From contig CAPRTS010000003.1 in NCBI GenBank assembly GCA_948695535.1, forward strand, positions 49,624 to 113,623: DNA of 64,000 nucleotides. The letters are read 5' to 3'. Each line of letters opens with the position of its first letter. The first letter of the stretch is position 1. A program made the position numbers and the translations under genes. The notes under the pieces were generated by a model, which was given only the letters and a program-made list of their open reading frames with translations, was not told where the DNA came from and ran no database searches. Below, in pieces: positions 52,342 through 62,000 of this stretch. The stretch is from an uncultured Eubacteriales bacterium. Lineage in GTDB: Bacteria > Bacillota > Clostridia > Christensenellales > UBA1242.

Positions 52342-53400
52342 TTATTTTTTGTTTTTAAGTTTATAACCAATTTTGCCACCAATAATTACCATACTGTACG
52401 CATACAAACATAAGCCAATAATGCCAAAAACCGTGGGTAGCAATATTTCGCTGTTTTGCAGAAGGTAATTGAAAAATGTTAGGCCACTGGTTTCAATCAC
52501 TAATAACGGCACTAAAAAGCCGATAATGATGAAAACAGCACTGATGGTCAAGCCGGGCACTAAATGGTAGGTATAGAGCCAATTGGCCAAGAAACTTAAA
52601 ATGGCCGTGACCAATTGAATGGCCGCAGCGATGGTTAAGGCTAGGCTGCGATAATTTAAGGCGTAAGGGATAACAAATAATAACAAGGCGGTAATCAATG
52701 CGGTCGTGGCCATTAAGTTGTATTTCAATTTCTGCTTATGCTTAGTGGGCTCTTGATTGGTTGCACCCTTGCCGTCAATGACTAAGGAATTACTTAAAAG
52801 GGAGAATTTATCGTGGATAAGATTTTCAATCGCCGTAAGGTTAGTGTAGCGAATTTGGTGTTGCACTACGTAATCTAAAACCTTGAAAGTGAAGGTGACA
52901 CCACCGAAGATTTGACCTTTTTTCAGGCAGTAAATAATAAATTCAATTTTTTGTAGACTGGTACTTGGTAAAGCGTAAAAAAGATGGGGAGTGGCAGTGA
53001 CTCCGTTATTGAAGTTAAAAATGAAATTGTTGCCTTTGATGTATAAGGCATTCTCTTCTTTCTTTTTGTTAGTAGGGATGTTGCTGAAAATGGCAACCAC
53101 GATTACGCATATCGCTAAAAGACCGACAATGTTGTTAAGTGGATTTTTTATAGTGTCTTTGACAATAGCTAGAATAATTCCCGCCAAATTGATGATAAGG
53201 TATACGCCAATACTGAAAAATAAACAGAACTTAATCAAAGTATTGGATATGGTTACCGTTTCAAAAAACTTAATGTCGAAGTCATTGACTTTTTTAGTTT
53301 CAAAAATTATTTGCTCGGCAATGAGATTGTTTTTAATAGTGTCGATTTGTTCTTCTGTTAAATCCGTCAAGTACGTAGCCAGATGTTCGTCTTTCATCAT
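52342..53400 (-). CDS. Multi-pass membrane protein of unknown function
   Basis: About 352 residues from ATG 53400 (or 53397). The N-terminal 40 residues are a soluble helix pair (EHLATYLTDLTEEQIDTIKN). Two membrane helices follow, then a soluble beta-rich PH-like segment (about 110-210, LYIKGNNFIFNFNNG, GQIFGGVTFTF), then about five more helices. No family is recognised. TATAAT ends 4 nt before ATG 53400 and no ribosome site is seen. Confidence 0.7.
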   Translation of the reverse strand: MMKDEHLATYLTDLTEEQIDTIKNNLIAEQIIFETKKVNDFDIKFFETVTISNTLIKFCLFFSIGVYLIINLAGIILAIVKDTIKNPLNNIVGLLAICVIVVAIFSNIPTNKKKEENALYIKGNNFIFNFNNGVTATPHLFYALPSTSLQKIEFIIYCLKKGQIFGGVTFTFKVLDYVVQHQIRYTNLTAIENLIHDKFSLLSNSLVIDGKGATNQEPTKHKQKLKYNLMATTALITALLLFVIPYALNYRSLALTIAAAIQLVTAILSFLANWLYTYHLVPGLTISAVFIIIGFLVPLLVIETSGLTFFNYLLQNSEILLPTVFGIIGLCLYAYSMVIIGGKIGYKLKNKK

Positions 53401-53404
53401 CTTG

Positions 53405-53433
53405 ATTATATGAAAAATGTAGCAATTTTCCAA
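53405..53433 (-). promoter_or_regulatory. Promoter of the 52.3-53.4 kb membrane protein gene
   Basis: On the minus strand TTGGAA (53433-53428), 17 nt, TATAAT (53410-53405), then 4 or 7 nt to the two candidate ATGs. Confidence 0.6.
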
Positions 53434-53447
53434 TCAAATTTTGTTGT

Positions 53448-53484
53448 AAAAAAGACCCAAGCCATGATTGCGATTTGGGTCTTT
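53448..53484. terminator. Terminator after the secreted beta-rich protein gene
   Basis: AAAGACCCAA (53451-53460) pairs with TTGGGTCTTT (53475-53484). On the minus strand it is followed by a T run; it ends the gene at 53505-55088. Confidence 0.78.
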
Positions 53485-53504
53485 ATTGATACTATTCTAC
53501 AAGC

Positions 53505-55088
53505 TTAGTGCATCTTTTCTGGATCGCAGGGTAGAATTGGCGAATTGGTTGTATCACCTACGTGTTCAGTGTTAACTGGTGGCTTGGGTTTGATGTTGGG
53601 GTTATCAGGAAGGTCTGGGTCTGGAATGATAGTACCATTGTTAACACTGGCACCTTTGGTTAATTCAGTAGCGTAACCCAAGCCAACACCGAATTTAAAC
53701 TTCATCTTTTTGGTTGTGTAAGTTACGCCAACCATGCCACCAATTTCAACATTATTGCGTTGTATGTTAAACAAGGATGATGCACCGAAGTCCAAAGAAA
53801 AGTCTTTGTTCAAAGGGATGTTGTAGTTTACGCCTAAACCGAAGGGGGTGCTGACACCATTTTGGTCAAGGTTAATACCTGCTTTAAGTGGCACTGACAA
53901 ACGATGACCATTGTTAAAAGTGTAACCCGGTTCAATTTTACCCAACGCTTGGAAAGCGTGGTCGCCTTGGTAATTGATTATAGCGTCTACTTCGCCACCA
54001 TAAGTCAAATCGAAATCGTTCGTCCAAGTGGTACGCGCGTCGGCACCAACGGCGATAGTAGTGTTAGTGTTGAAAGCGTCAGCCCGCAGTTCCAGTGCGT
54101 TAAATTTAGTTTCGCTGTTTTTGGTAGCGGTGCGGTTGGTTTTGGTGGCGCTGATAATCTCGTCGGCTTTCAAGTCTTTGACGTTGTAGCCCAATTTTTC
54201 TACGTGTGAAAGCAACGCGTTCATCGAATATTGTTGTGCGAATTCTTTAACGTAGCCACGACGCATTTCTACGGTACCAAACATATCTGCGGGTAACAAG
54301 GTGGCGGTTTCGTCAATTACTTGCAATAAGTTAGTGTAATTGGCCTTAGTTTGGTTAGACTTGGTGACCATGACTTTGGTTTTGTTCAAATTCTTTTCAA
54401 TTTGCACTGCTTTGGTCGATTTACCACCTTTGCCATAATCGACGTATTGCTTGGCGTCGGATTTGGCCATAGCCAAAACAATTTCCGTTTCGTTACGTAC
54501 ATCACGTTCGCCTTTGGTGTTGAAACGTAAAAATTCGTTAACGTGGTCGTTTTCATCCAACAACATAATTTCGGCAGCATCAGCGCGGAAACGGCTTAAC
54601 GTTAAAGTTTCCAGCATTAAGTGCGTATAGTGTTGAATCGAACCATTAATGACCGCAGCGTTTTCGGTACGGTCTTTCGCGATCTTATTAACTTCTTCAA
54701 TTGATAAGTTAGAATTGACAATTGAATTCTTTTCCGCTGCATTGTAGGCCGCGGACAATTTCAAAGTTTCCGCGTTCATTTCGGCCAATAATTTAACTAA
54801 GTCGTTGCGAACGTCGGCTTCCAATCTTTCGTACTTGTTCATTTTGAACAGGTCAGAGTAGTACACATCGTGTAACGCCTTGTCGTTAGTAGTATATTTG
54901 CGGGTGGCATCGCGATAAATTGGCGTTGTCGCTTTGACATTTGTGGTTTTTTGGGGTGCCTTGGCAAAGGCACTGAAATTAAGTAAGGTCGCTGCCAAAA
55001 CCGCCGGGGGCACTAACTTGGAAAGTTTATCCCCAATTTTATTGATTCCCGTTTTCAAAAAGTTCGTTTTTAATTTATTATTTTCCAT
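53505..55088 (-). CDS. Secreted protein with helical domain and beta-barrel-like C-terminus
   Basis: A 527-residue protein of no recognised family. ATG 55088 gives a basic start then PPAVLAATLLNFSAFAKA, a clear signal peptide with AKA cleavage site. Residues 50-320 are mainly helical and charged. Residues 325-480 consist of alternating hydrophobic/polar strands joined by short turns (RADAFNTNTTIAVGADA; HRLSVPLKAGINL; FGLGVNYNIPL; VEIGGMVGVTYTT; MKFKFGVGLGYATEL), the look of an outer-membrane-type beta barrel. A 40-residue Pro/Asn-rich tail ends in LPCDPEKMH. In a sporulating Firmicute such a fold is unexpected. The promoter predicts a leaderless mRNA. Confidence 0.75.
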   Translation of the reverse strand: MENNKLKTNFLKTGINKIGDKLSKLVPPAVLAATLLNFSAFAKAPQKTTNVKATTPIYRDATRKYTTNDKALHDVYYSDLFKMNKYERLEADVRNDLVKLLAEMNAETLKLSAAYNAAEKNSIVNSNLSIEEVNKIAKDRTENAAVINGSIQHYTHLMLETLTLSRFRADAAEIMLLDENDHVNEFLRFNTKGERDVRNETEIVLAMAKSDAKQYVDYGKGGKSTKAVQIEKNLNKTKVMVTKSNQTKANYTNLLQVIDETATLLPADMFGTVEMRRGYVKEFAQQYSMNALLSHVEKLGYNVKDLKADEIISATKTNRTATKNSETKFNALELRADAFNTNTTIAVGADARTTWTNDFDLTYGGEVDAIINYQGDHAFQALGKIEPGYTFNNGHRLSVPLKAGINLDQNGVSTPFGLGVNYNIPLNKDFSLDFGASSLFNIQRNNVEIGGMVGVTYTTKKMKFKFGVGLGYATELTKGASVNNGTIIPDPDLPDNPNIKPKPPVNTEHVGDTTNSPILPCDPEKMH

Positions 55089-55094
55089 GCTTAT

Positions 55095-55123
55095 AAGATA
55101 CAAAAAAACTGCGACAAAGTCAA
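55095..55123 (-). promoter_or_regulatory. Promoter of the secreted beta-rich protein gene (predicted leaderless)
   Basis: On the minus strand TTGACT (55123-55118), 17 nt, TATCTT (55100-55095), then exactly 6 nt to ATG 55088. Confidence 0.6.
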
Positions 55124-55155
55124 TATAAACGCCAAAGAATTTTTAAAAAAATATT

Positions 55156-55184
55156 TGACAAGCGTTTTGGGCTATGCTATTTTA
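55156..55184 (+). promoter_or_regulatory. rpoBC promoter
   Basis: TTGACA (55156-55161), 17 nt, TATTTT (55179-55184) with an extended TGC. It leaves a leader of about 73 nt before rpoB. rplJ-rplL are not upstream. Confidence 0.65.
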
Positions 55185-55263
55185 TAGGAACTATATTGTA
55201 ATTTTGACTGGGCGGATTGAAACAAAGCCCGGCAAAACAAAAATAAATAAGGAAGGTAAAATA

Positions 55264-58200
55264 ATGGCAGGTGTGAATCTTAAAAAGACGGGACTTTTTA
55301 AGGACACTTATGGCAAGACGGAACGTATGACTTTCCGCCGTGTGCCAGAGTTGTTAAATGTTCCCTACCTTTTGGATATCCAAAAGGAAAGTTTCAAAAA
55401 ATTCTTGGATACTGGTATCAAGGAGATTTTAGACGAATTTAACCCAATTACGGATTACTCGGGTAAATGCGAAGTCTACTTCTTGGATCACTACATTGGT
55501 GAAGATGTTAAGTACGATGAAGCAGAATGCTTACGCCGTGGTCAAATGTACGTCAAGCCGCTGCGCGTGAAAGTGCGCGTGGTCTTCAAAGAAGACGCCG
55601 AAGGTAAAAAGACTAACGAAGTCATCGAACAAGACGTCTTCTTGGGCGATGTTCCGCAAATGACCGACAGCGGTTACTTTATTGTTAACGGGGTAGCCCG
55701 CGTTATTGTTAACCAGATTATTAAGAGCCCCAGTGTTTATTTCACTAAATCCAAAGACCATAAGACGGGTAAGGAAATCATCGAATGCACGATGAGCCCG
55801 ACGCATGGTGCGTACATCGAAATGACTAAGGACATTAATAATGTTATCTTTGTTAGCCCGAACAAGGCGAACAAGGTTAATTTGATTACTTTCTTGCGCG
55901 CGTTGGATTTAGGCAACGATCAAGAATTATTGGAAACATTTGGTCACCACCCGTTGATTAAAGCAACTTTGGAAAAAGCCAACGAAGGTGGTCACGAGAT
56001 TCCCAAGGAAAAAGCCTTGTTGGAGTTGTCGCGTAAAATGCGTCCGTCAGAATTGCCAAACGCCGACGCGATGGAAAATGGCCTGAACAATATGTTCTTT
56101 ACTTTCCCGAATTATGACTTAGCCGTAGTTGGCCGATATAAGTTTAATAAGAAATTATGCATCAGCAGTCGTATCTTGAAACACATCGCCGCCGAAGATA
56201 TTAAAATTGACGGTAAGGTGGTGGTTAAGCGTGACACTGAAATTGATAAGGCGACCGCCGATAAAATCCAAAACGCGGGTATCAATGTCGTGACGATTAA
56301 AAACGAAGCCGGCGATGCGGTACAAGTGATTGGTAACAACCGCGTTAATGTTAATGCTTATTTGGATTGCACGGAATATGATACCGATATTAAGGAATTG
56401 GTACATTATCCAACCTTATTAAAAGTTCTCGAAGGCAAAACCACTAAGGCCGAAAAGATTAAGGCTGTTAAAGAAAACGCCAAAGAATTGGTCATGCGTC
56501 ACTTGCACAAAGACGACATTATTGCCACCGTATCGTACTTATTGAATATGCATGACGGCGTTGGTATGGAAGATAACATCGACCACTTGGGTAACCGTCG
56601 TTTGAACACGGTCGGTGACTTGATGGCGCGTCATTTCAAAGATGGTATGTTAAAATTACGTAACAGCATGCGTGAAACGATGCAAACCATGGAAATTAAC
56701 AGTAAATCAATTAACCCGTTAAACATTATTAACGCCAAGGCGATTACGCGTGCGTTGCGTGACTTCTGTGCGGTATCACAATTATCGCACGTTATGGACA
56801 CCAACAACCCGTTAACCGAAATTACTCAAAAACGTAAGATTACGGCGGTGGGGCCGGGGGGTATCGTTAAGGAACGTGCTACCAGTGAGGTCCGCGACTT
56901 GCACTATACCCACAACAGCCGTCTGTGTGCGGTTGAAACTCCCGAAGGTCAATCGATCGGTTTGGTTAACAGTTTGGCTATGTACGCTCGTATTAACGAA
57001 TATGGTTTTATTACTGCACCTTTGCGTCGCGTCGATAAAACTACTGGTAAAGTAACCGACATTGTCGATTATTTAACTGCCGATGAAGAAGACGCGTTCT
57101 TTATTGCCCAAGCCACGGAACCGTTAACGGCCGATGGTTGCTTACAACGTGATTACATTACTTGCCGTCACCGCGATTTGATTATGGACGTGGCGCGTGA
57201 AAACGTTGACTATGTCGATGCCAGCCCACGACAATTTGTTTCCTTGGCTACGGCCTTGATTCCGTTCTTAGGTAACGATGATACTGGTCGTGCTTTGTTG
57301 GGTTCTAACATGCAACGCCAAGCAGTATCCTTAATTCGTACTGAAGTACCGTTGGTTGCTACTGGCTTGGAATACCGAGCCGCTTTGGACAGCAATGTGA
57401 TGTTAACTGCTAAAAATGACGGCACGGTGGTTTCGGTAACTGCGGATACGATTGTTGTCGAACGTGATGACAATCACGAAAAGGATTTCTATAAATTAAC
57501 TAAATTTACTCGTTATAATGAAGAAGCATGTATTAACCAGAAACCAATTGTACACAAGGGAGATAAAGTCAAGAAAGGTGAAGTCATTACCGACGGTTAC
57601 GCGACCTGCAATGGCGAATTGGCAATTGGTAAGAACATGTGCGTCGCTTACATGAACTGGGAAGGGTATAATTTTGAGGACGCGATTTTGATTTCGGAAC
57701 GTGTAGTCAAGGAAGATAAGTTTACTTCGATTGCGTTGCACTTGAAAGAATGTAAAGTGCGTACTACCAAATTGGGTGACGAAGAAATTACTCGCGATAT
57801 TCCTAATTTGAGTGAAGAAGCCTTGGCGAACTTGGACGAACGTGGTATTGTCCGGGTTGGTTCGTTCGTGCGTACCGGTGATATTTTGGTCGGTAAGGTT
57901 ACGCCGAAAGGTGAATCTGAATTAACCCCCGAAGAGCGTTTGTTACGTGCTATCTTTGGCGAAAAATCGCGCGAAGTTCGCGATACATCAATGCGTGTAG
58001 AAAATGGCAAGGACGGGGTCGTAGTTAACGTCGAATATTTCAGCCGCAAAAATAAAGACGAAATGGACGTTGGCGTCAACGAAGTAATTAAAGTTACTAT
58101 CGCTCAAAAACGTAACATTAAGGTCGGTGATAAAATGACCGGTCGTCATGGTAACAAGGGTATTGTTTCCAAGATTTTACCGGTTGAAGATATGCCGTAT

Positions 58201-59013
58201 ATGGCTGACGGCACGCCGGTAGATATTGTTCTAAATCCGTTGGGTGTGCCGTCGCGTTTGAACATCGGTCAGTTATTGGAAGTCTCGTTAGGTTTGGTGG
58301 CTAAGACTTTGGGATGGAAAGTGGCTACGCCGGTCTTTAATGGTGCTACCGAGCAAGATATTCAACGTTTATTAAAAGAAAACGGTTTACCAGAAGACGG
58401 CAAGATGCAGTTGTACGATGGTCGTACCGGTGAACCTTTCCAAAACCGTACTACCGTTGGTTATATGTACATGTTAAAATTGCACCACATGGTTGATACT
58501 AAGATTCACGCTCGTTCGACTGGTGCATACAGTTTGGTAACCCAACAACCGTTAGGTGGTAAAGCGCAATTCGGTGGTCAACGTATGGGTGAAATGGAAG
58601 TTTGGGCTCTGGAAGCCTACGGTGCGTCGCACATCTTGCAAGAAATGCTGACGGTTAAATCCGACGATGTGCAAGGTCGAACCAAGACTTTCATTTCGAT
58701 AGTTAATGGTACGAAATTACCCGAACCGGGAATCCCCGAAGCTAGCAAAGTTATGATTCGCGAATTGCAAGGTATTGGTTTCGACGTCGGTATTTACACG
58801 GCCGATAAGAAAGAAGTCGAGTTGGAAAAAATTGACGCGGCGATTGACGATACAGAAATGTTGGCGGCCACCAGTGATGCCCAAAAACAAGAAGAAGTCG
58901 AAACTGAAATTAACTTTGACGAAGACGCAATTTTCGATGAAGGTAAAATTGCTGAACCCGCGGCTGATGATTTAGAAATGTTTGACATCGACACACTATT
59001 CGATGAGGAATAA
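55264..59013 (+). CDS. rpoB: RNA polymerase beta subunit
   Basis: A 1249-residue subunit. ATG 55264 is chosen over the longer frame from 55174 because AAGGAAGG lies just upstream and the protein then opens MAGVNLKKTGLFKDTYGKTE. Normal landmarks are present: the rifampicin region near 56776-56862, VETPEGQSIGLVNSLA, GRHGNKGIVSKILPVEDMPY and LGGKAQFGGQRMGEMEVWALEAYGA (split around the switch). The rifampicin pocket deviates at several resistance positions. An acidic C-terminal tail of about 60 residues follows. Confidence 0.97.
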   Translation: MAGVNLKKTGLFKDTYGKTERMTFRRVPELLNVPYLLDIQKESFKKFLDTGIKEILDEFNPITDYSGKCEVYFLDHYIGEDVKYDEAECLRRGQMYVKPLRVKVRVVFKEDAEGKKTNEVIEQDVFLGDVPQMTDSGYFIVNGVARVIVNQIIKSPSVYFTKSKDHKTGKEIIECTMSPTHGAYIEMTKDINNVIFVSPNKANKVNLITFLRALDLGNDQELLETFGHHPLIKATLEKANEGGHEIPKEKALLELSRKMRPSELPNADAMENGLNNMFFTFPNYDLAVVGRYKFNKKLCISSRILKHIAAEDIKIDGKVVVKRDTEIDKATADKIQNAGINVVTIKNEAGDAVQVIGNNRVNVNAYLDCTEYDTDIKELVHYPTLLKVLEGKTTKAEKIKAVKENAKELVMRHLHKDDIIATVSYLLNMHDGVGMEDNIDHLGNRRLNTVGDLMARHFKDGMLKLRNSMRETMQTMEINSKSINPLNIINAKAITRALRDFCAVSQLSHVMDTNNPLTEITQKRKITAVGPGGIVKERATSEVRDLHYTHNSRLCAVETPEGQSIGLVNSLAMYARINEYGFITAPLRRVDKTTGKVTDIVDYLTADEEDAFFIAQATEPLTADGCLQRDYITCRHRDLIMDVARENVDYVDASPRQFVSLATALIPFLGNDDTGRALLGSNMQRQAVSLIRTEVPLVATGLEYRAALDSNVMLTAKNDGTVVSVTADTIVVERDDNHEKDFYKLTKFTRYNEEACINQKPIVHKGDKVKKGEVITDGYATCNGELAIGKNMCVAYMNWEGYNFEDAILISERVVKEDKFTSIALHLKECKVRTTKLGDEEITRDIPNLSEEALANLDERGIVRVGSFVRTGDILVGKVTPKGESELTPEERLLRAIFGEKSREVRDTSMRVENGKDGVVVNVEYFSRKNKDEMDVGVNEVIKVTIAQKRNIKVGDKMTGRHGNKGIVSKILPVEDMPYMADGTPVDIVLNPLGVPSRLNIGQLLEVSLGLVAKTLGWKVATPVFNGATEQDIQRLLKENGLPEDGKMQLYDGRTGEPFQNRTTVGYMYMLKLHHMVDTKIHARSTGAYSLVTQQPLGGKAQFGGQRMGEMEVWALEAYGASHILQEMLTVKSDDVQGRTKTFISIVNGTKLPEPGIPEASKVMIRELQGIGFDVGIYTADKKEVELEKIDAAIDDTEMLAATSDAQKQEEVETEINFDEDAIFDEGKIAEPAADDLEMFDIDTLFDEE

Positions 59014-59027
59014 GGAGAAAAAGAATT

Positions 59028-62000
59028 ATGTTTGAATTAAATAATTTTGAAAGTTTGAAAATCAGTATCGCCAGCCCCGACAAGATTAGGGAATGGAGTC
59101 ATGGTGAAGTAACTAAGCCGGAAACTATCAATTATCGTACGCAAAAACCCGAAAAAGATGGCTTATTTTGCGAACGTATTTTTGGGCCAAAAAAAGATTG
59201 GCAATGTTCGTGCGGGAAGTACAAACTGATTCGCTACAAAGGTACCGTTTGTGATAAGTGCGGGGTAGAAGTTACGCGTTCAAGTGTTCGACGCGAACGT
59301 ATGGGCCATATTGAATTGGCGGCACCGGTAGTTCATATTTGGTATTTTAAAGGCGTGCCTTCTAAAATTGGGACACTGTTAGGCATGACTATTAAAAATT
59401 TGGAGCACGTAATTTACTTTGTTTCGTTTGTGGTTACTGATCCTGGTAAAACTGAATTAGCCTATGGTCAAATTCTGTCGGATCGTGAATTGCACGAAGC
59501 GATGGAAAAATACGGTACGACCGCGTTTAAGTATGGTATCGGTGCCGAAGCAATTAAAAGTATGTTGGCGGCCTTGGATTTGGATAAAGAAATTGCTAAC
59601 TGTAACGACATTATTAAGACGGGCAAAGGTGCTAAACGTGAAAAAGCTATTAAGCGTTTGGACTTGTTGCAATCGTTCAAAACCAGTGGTAACCGTCCCG
59701 AATGGATGGTGTTGGATGTTCTGCCGGTTACGCCACCCGAACTGCGTCCCATGGTGCAAATTGATGGTGGCCGTTTCGCCACTACTGACGTTAACGATTT
59801 GTATCGTCGCGTAATTAATCGTAACAATCGTTTGAAAAAATTGATTGCCTTAGGTGCCCCCGAAGTAATTATTCGTAACGAAAAACGTATGTTGCAAGAA
59901 GCCGTTGACGCGTTGATTGATAACGGTCGTCGTGGTAAACCGGTGCAGGGTGCCAAAGGTCGTCCGCTGAAATCTTTGGCCGAAGGTTTACGCGGTAAGC
60001 AAGGTCGTTTCCGTAACAATTTGTTAGGTAAACGTGTTGACTACTCGGGGCGTACCGTTATCGTCGTTGGTCCCGAACTGAAACATTATCAAGTTGGTTT
60101 GCCGAAAGAAATGGCGTTGGAACTGTTCAAGCCGTTCGTGATGAAAAAACTGGTGGATATGGGCTTGGCTCACCACAGCCGCAGTGCGAAACGCTTGATT
60201 GAACGTGAAAAACCACAAGTTTGGGATATTTTAGAAGAAGTTGTACGTGATCATCCGGTGTTGTTGAACCGACAACCCACTTTACACAAATTGTCGATTC
60301 AGGCTTTTGAGCCAGTTTTGGTCGATGGTCGCGCGATCCGTTTACACCCGTTAGTTTGTACCGCTTTTAACGCCGACTTCGACGGTGACCAAATGACCGT
60401 TCACGTCCCGCTTTCAACCGAAGCCCAGGCCGAAGCCCGCATCTTGATGTTGGCCTCGAACAACATTTTGAAACCCAGTGACGCCAAGTCGGTGGTAACC
60501 CCGACCCAAGATATTATTTTAGGTTGCTATTATATGACGCAAATGATTGAAGGGACTAAGGGTGAAGGCAAAGTTTTCAAAGACGAAAACGAAGCCATTT
60601 ATGCTTACAACGTAGGCGAATTGGATTTACATGCAAAAATTACTGTCCGTCGTTCTAATTTTGAAATTGAAGGCAATATGGACGAGAAAGAAGAATTTGG
60701 CCGTGTCGAAACCACGGTAGGGCGAATTATGTTTAACCAATGTTTCCCGCAAGATATTGGTATTATCGATCGCAGCAAACCCGAAAATAAATTTGCCTAC
60801 GAAATTAACAAAGAAGTGGTCAAGAAAGACATTAACAACATTATCGTTAAAATTTTCAAAACCCATGGTGCCACGATTACCAGTGAATCAATCGATAAAA
60901 TCAAAAACATCGGTTTCAAATTCTCGACCTTGGGTTCAATCTCGTTGTCGGTCTTTGACGCGACGATTCCGGCTGACCGTGAACAAATTATTAAAGATAC
61001 CGAGGCTAAGGTTAAAAAGATTGAACAAGCCTATGCCGAAGGTGAGTTAAGTCTGGACGAAAAGTTAGACCGCAACATCGCCTTGTGGAAAGAGGCGACC
61101 GAGAAAATTCAAGACGATGTGATCAGCGTTTTGGGACAAACTAACCCCATCCGTATGATGGCGACTTCCGGTGCCCGTGGTTCAAACAAGCAGATTATGC
61201 AGTTGTCCGGTATGCGTGGTATTATTGCGAACGTTTCGGGACGTAAGGAAGACGTGCCGACCAAAGGCTGCTACCGTTTAGGTTTGTCCCCGTTAGAATA
61301 CTTCTTGTCATCGCGTGGTGGTCGTAAAGGTTTGGCGGATACCGCGTTGAAAACATCGGACGCTGGTTACTTGACCCGTCGTTTGGTCGACGTGGCGCAA
61401 GACGTAATTGTTACCGAAGAAGACTGCTTTGCGTCGTTGGGTGAAAAGCCGAAAGGCGTCGTGATGACTGAATTGCAACTTGATGGTTACGTTAAACACT
61501 TGGCCAGCCGTATTAAAGGCCGCTTTGCGGTACGCGATATTCTCGACCCGAAGAACCCAAAGAATGTTTTGGTTAAAGCTAACACAATGATTTCCGACGA
61601 AATGGCCGAATACATTGAAGCAATTGGCATCAAAGAAGTTGAAATTCGCAGTGTCTTGACTTGTAAATGCAAACACGGTGTTTGTGCAAAATGTTATGGC
61701 CGTGATATGAGCGGTCACGACATCGTCAGCATCGGTGAACCGGTTGGTATTATTGCTGCACAATCCATTGGTGAGCCGGGTACCCAGTTAACCATGCGTA
61801 CCAAGCACAGTGGTGGTATTGCGGTATCGAACATTACCGAAGGTTTACCGCGTGTCGAAGAAATTTTGGAAGCCCGTGTTCCCAAAGGGGTGGCCTTGGT
61901 CAGCGACGTCGGTGGTACCGTTATTGCGGTTAACCAAGTTGACAAGCGCGTGGAAGTGGTCATTAAAACCAACGAGGGCAAGGAAGTACCGTATTTGATT

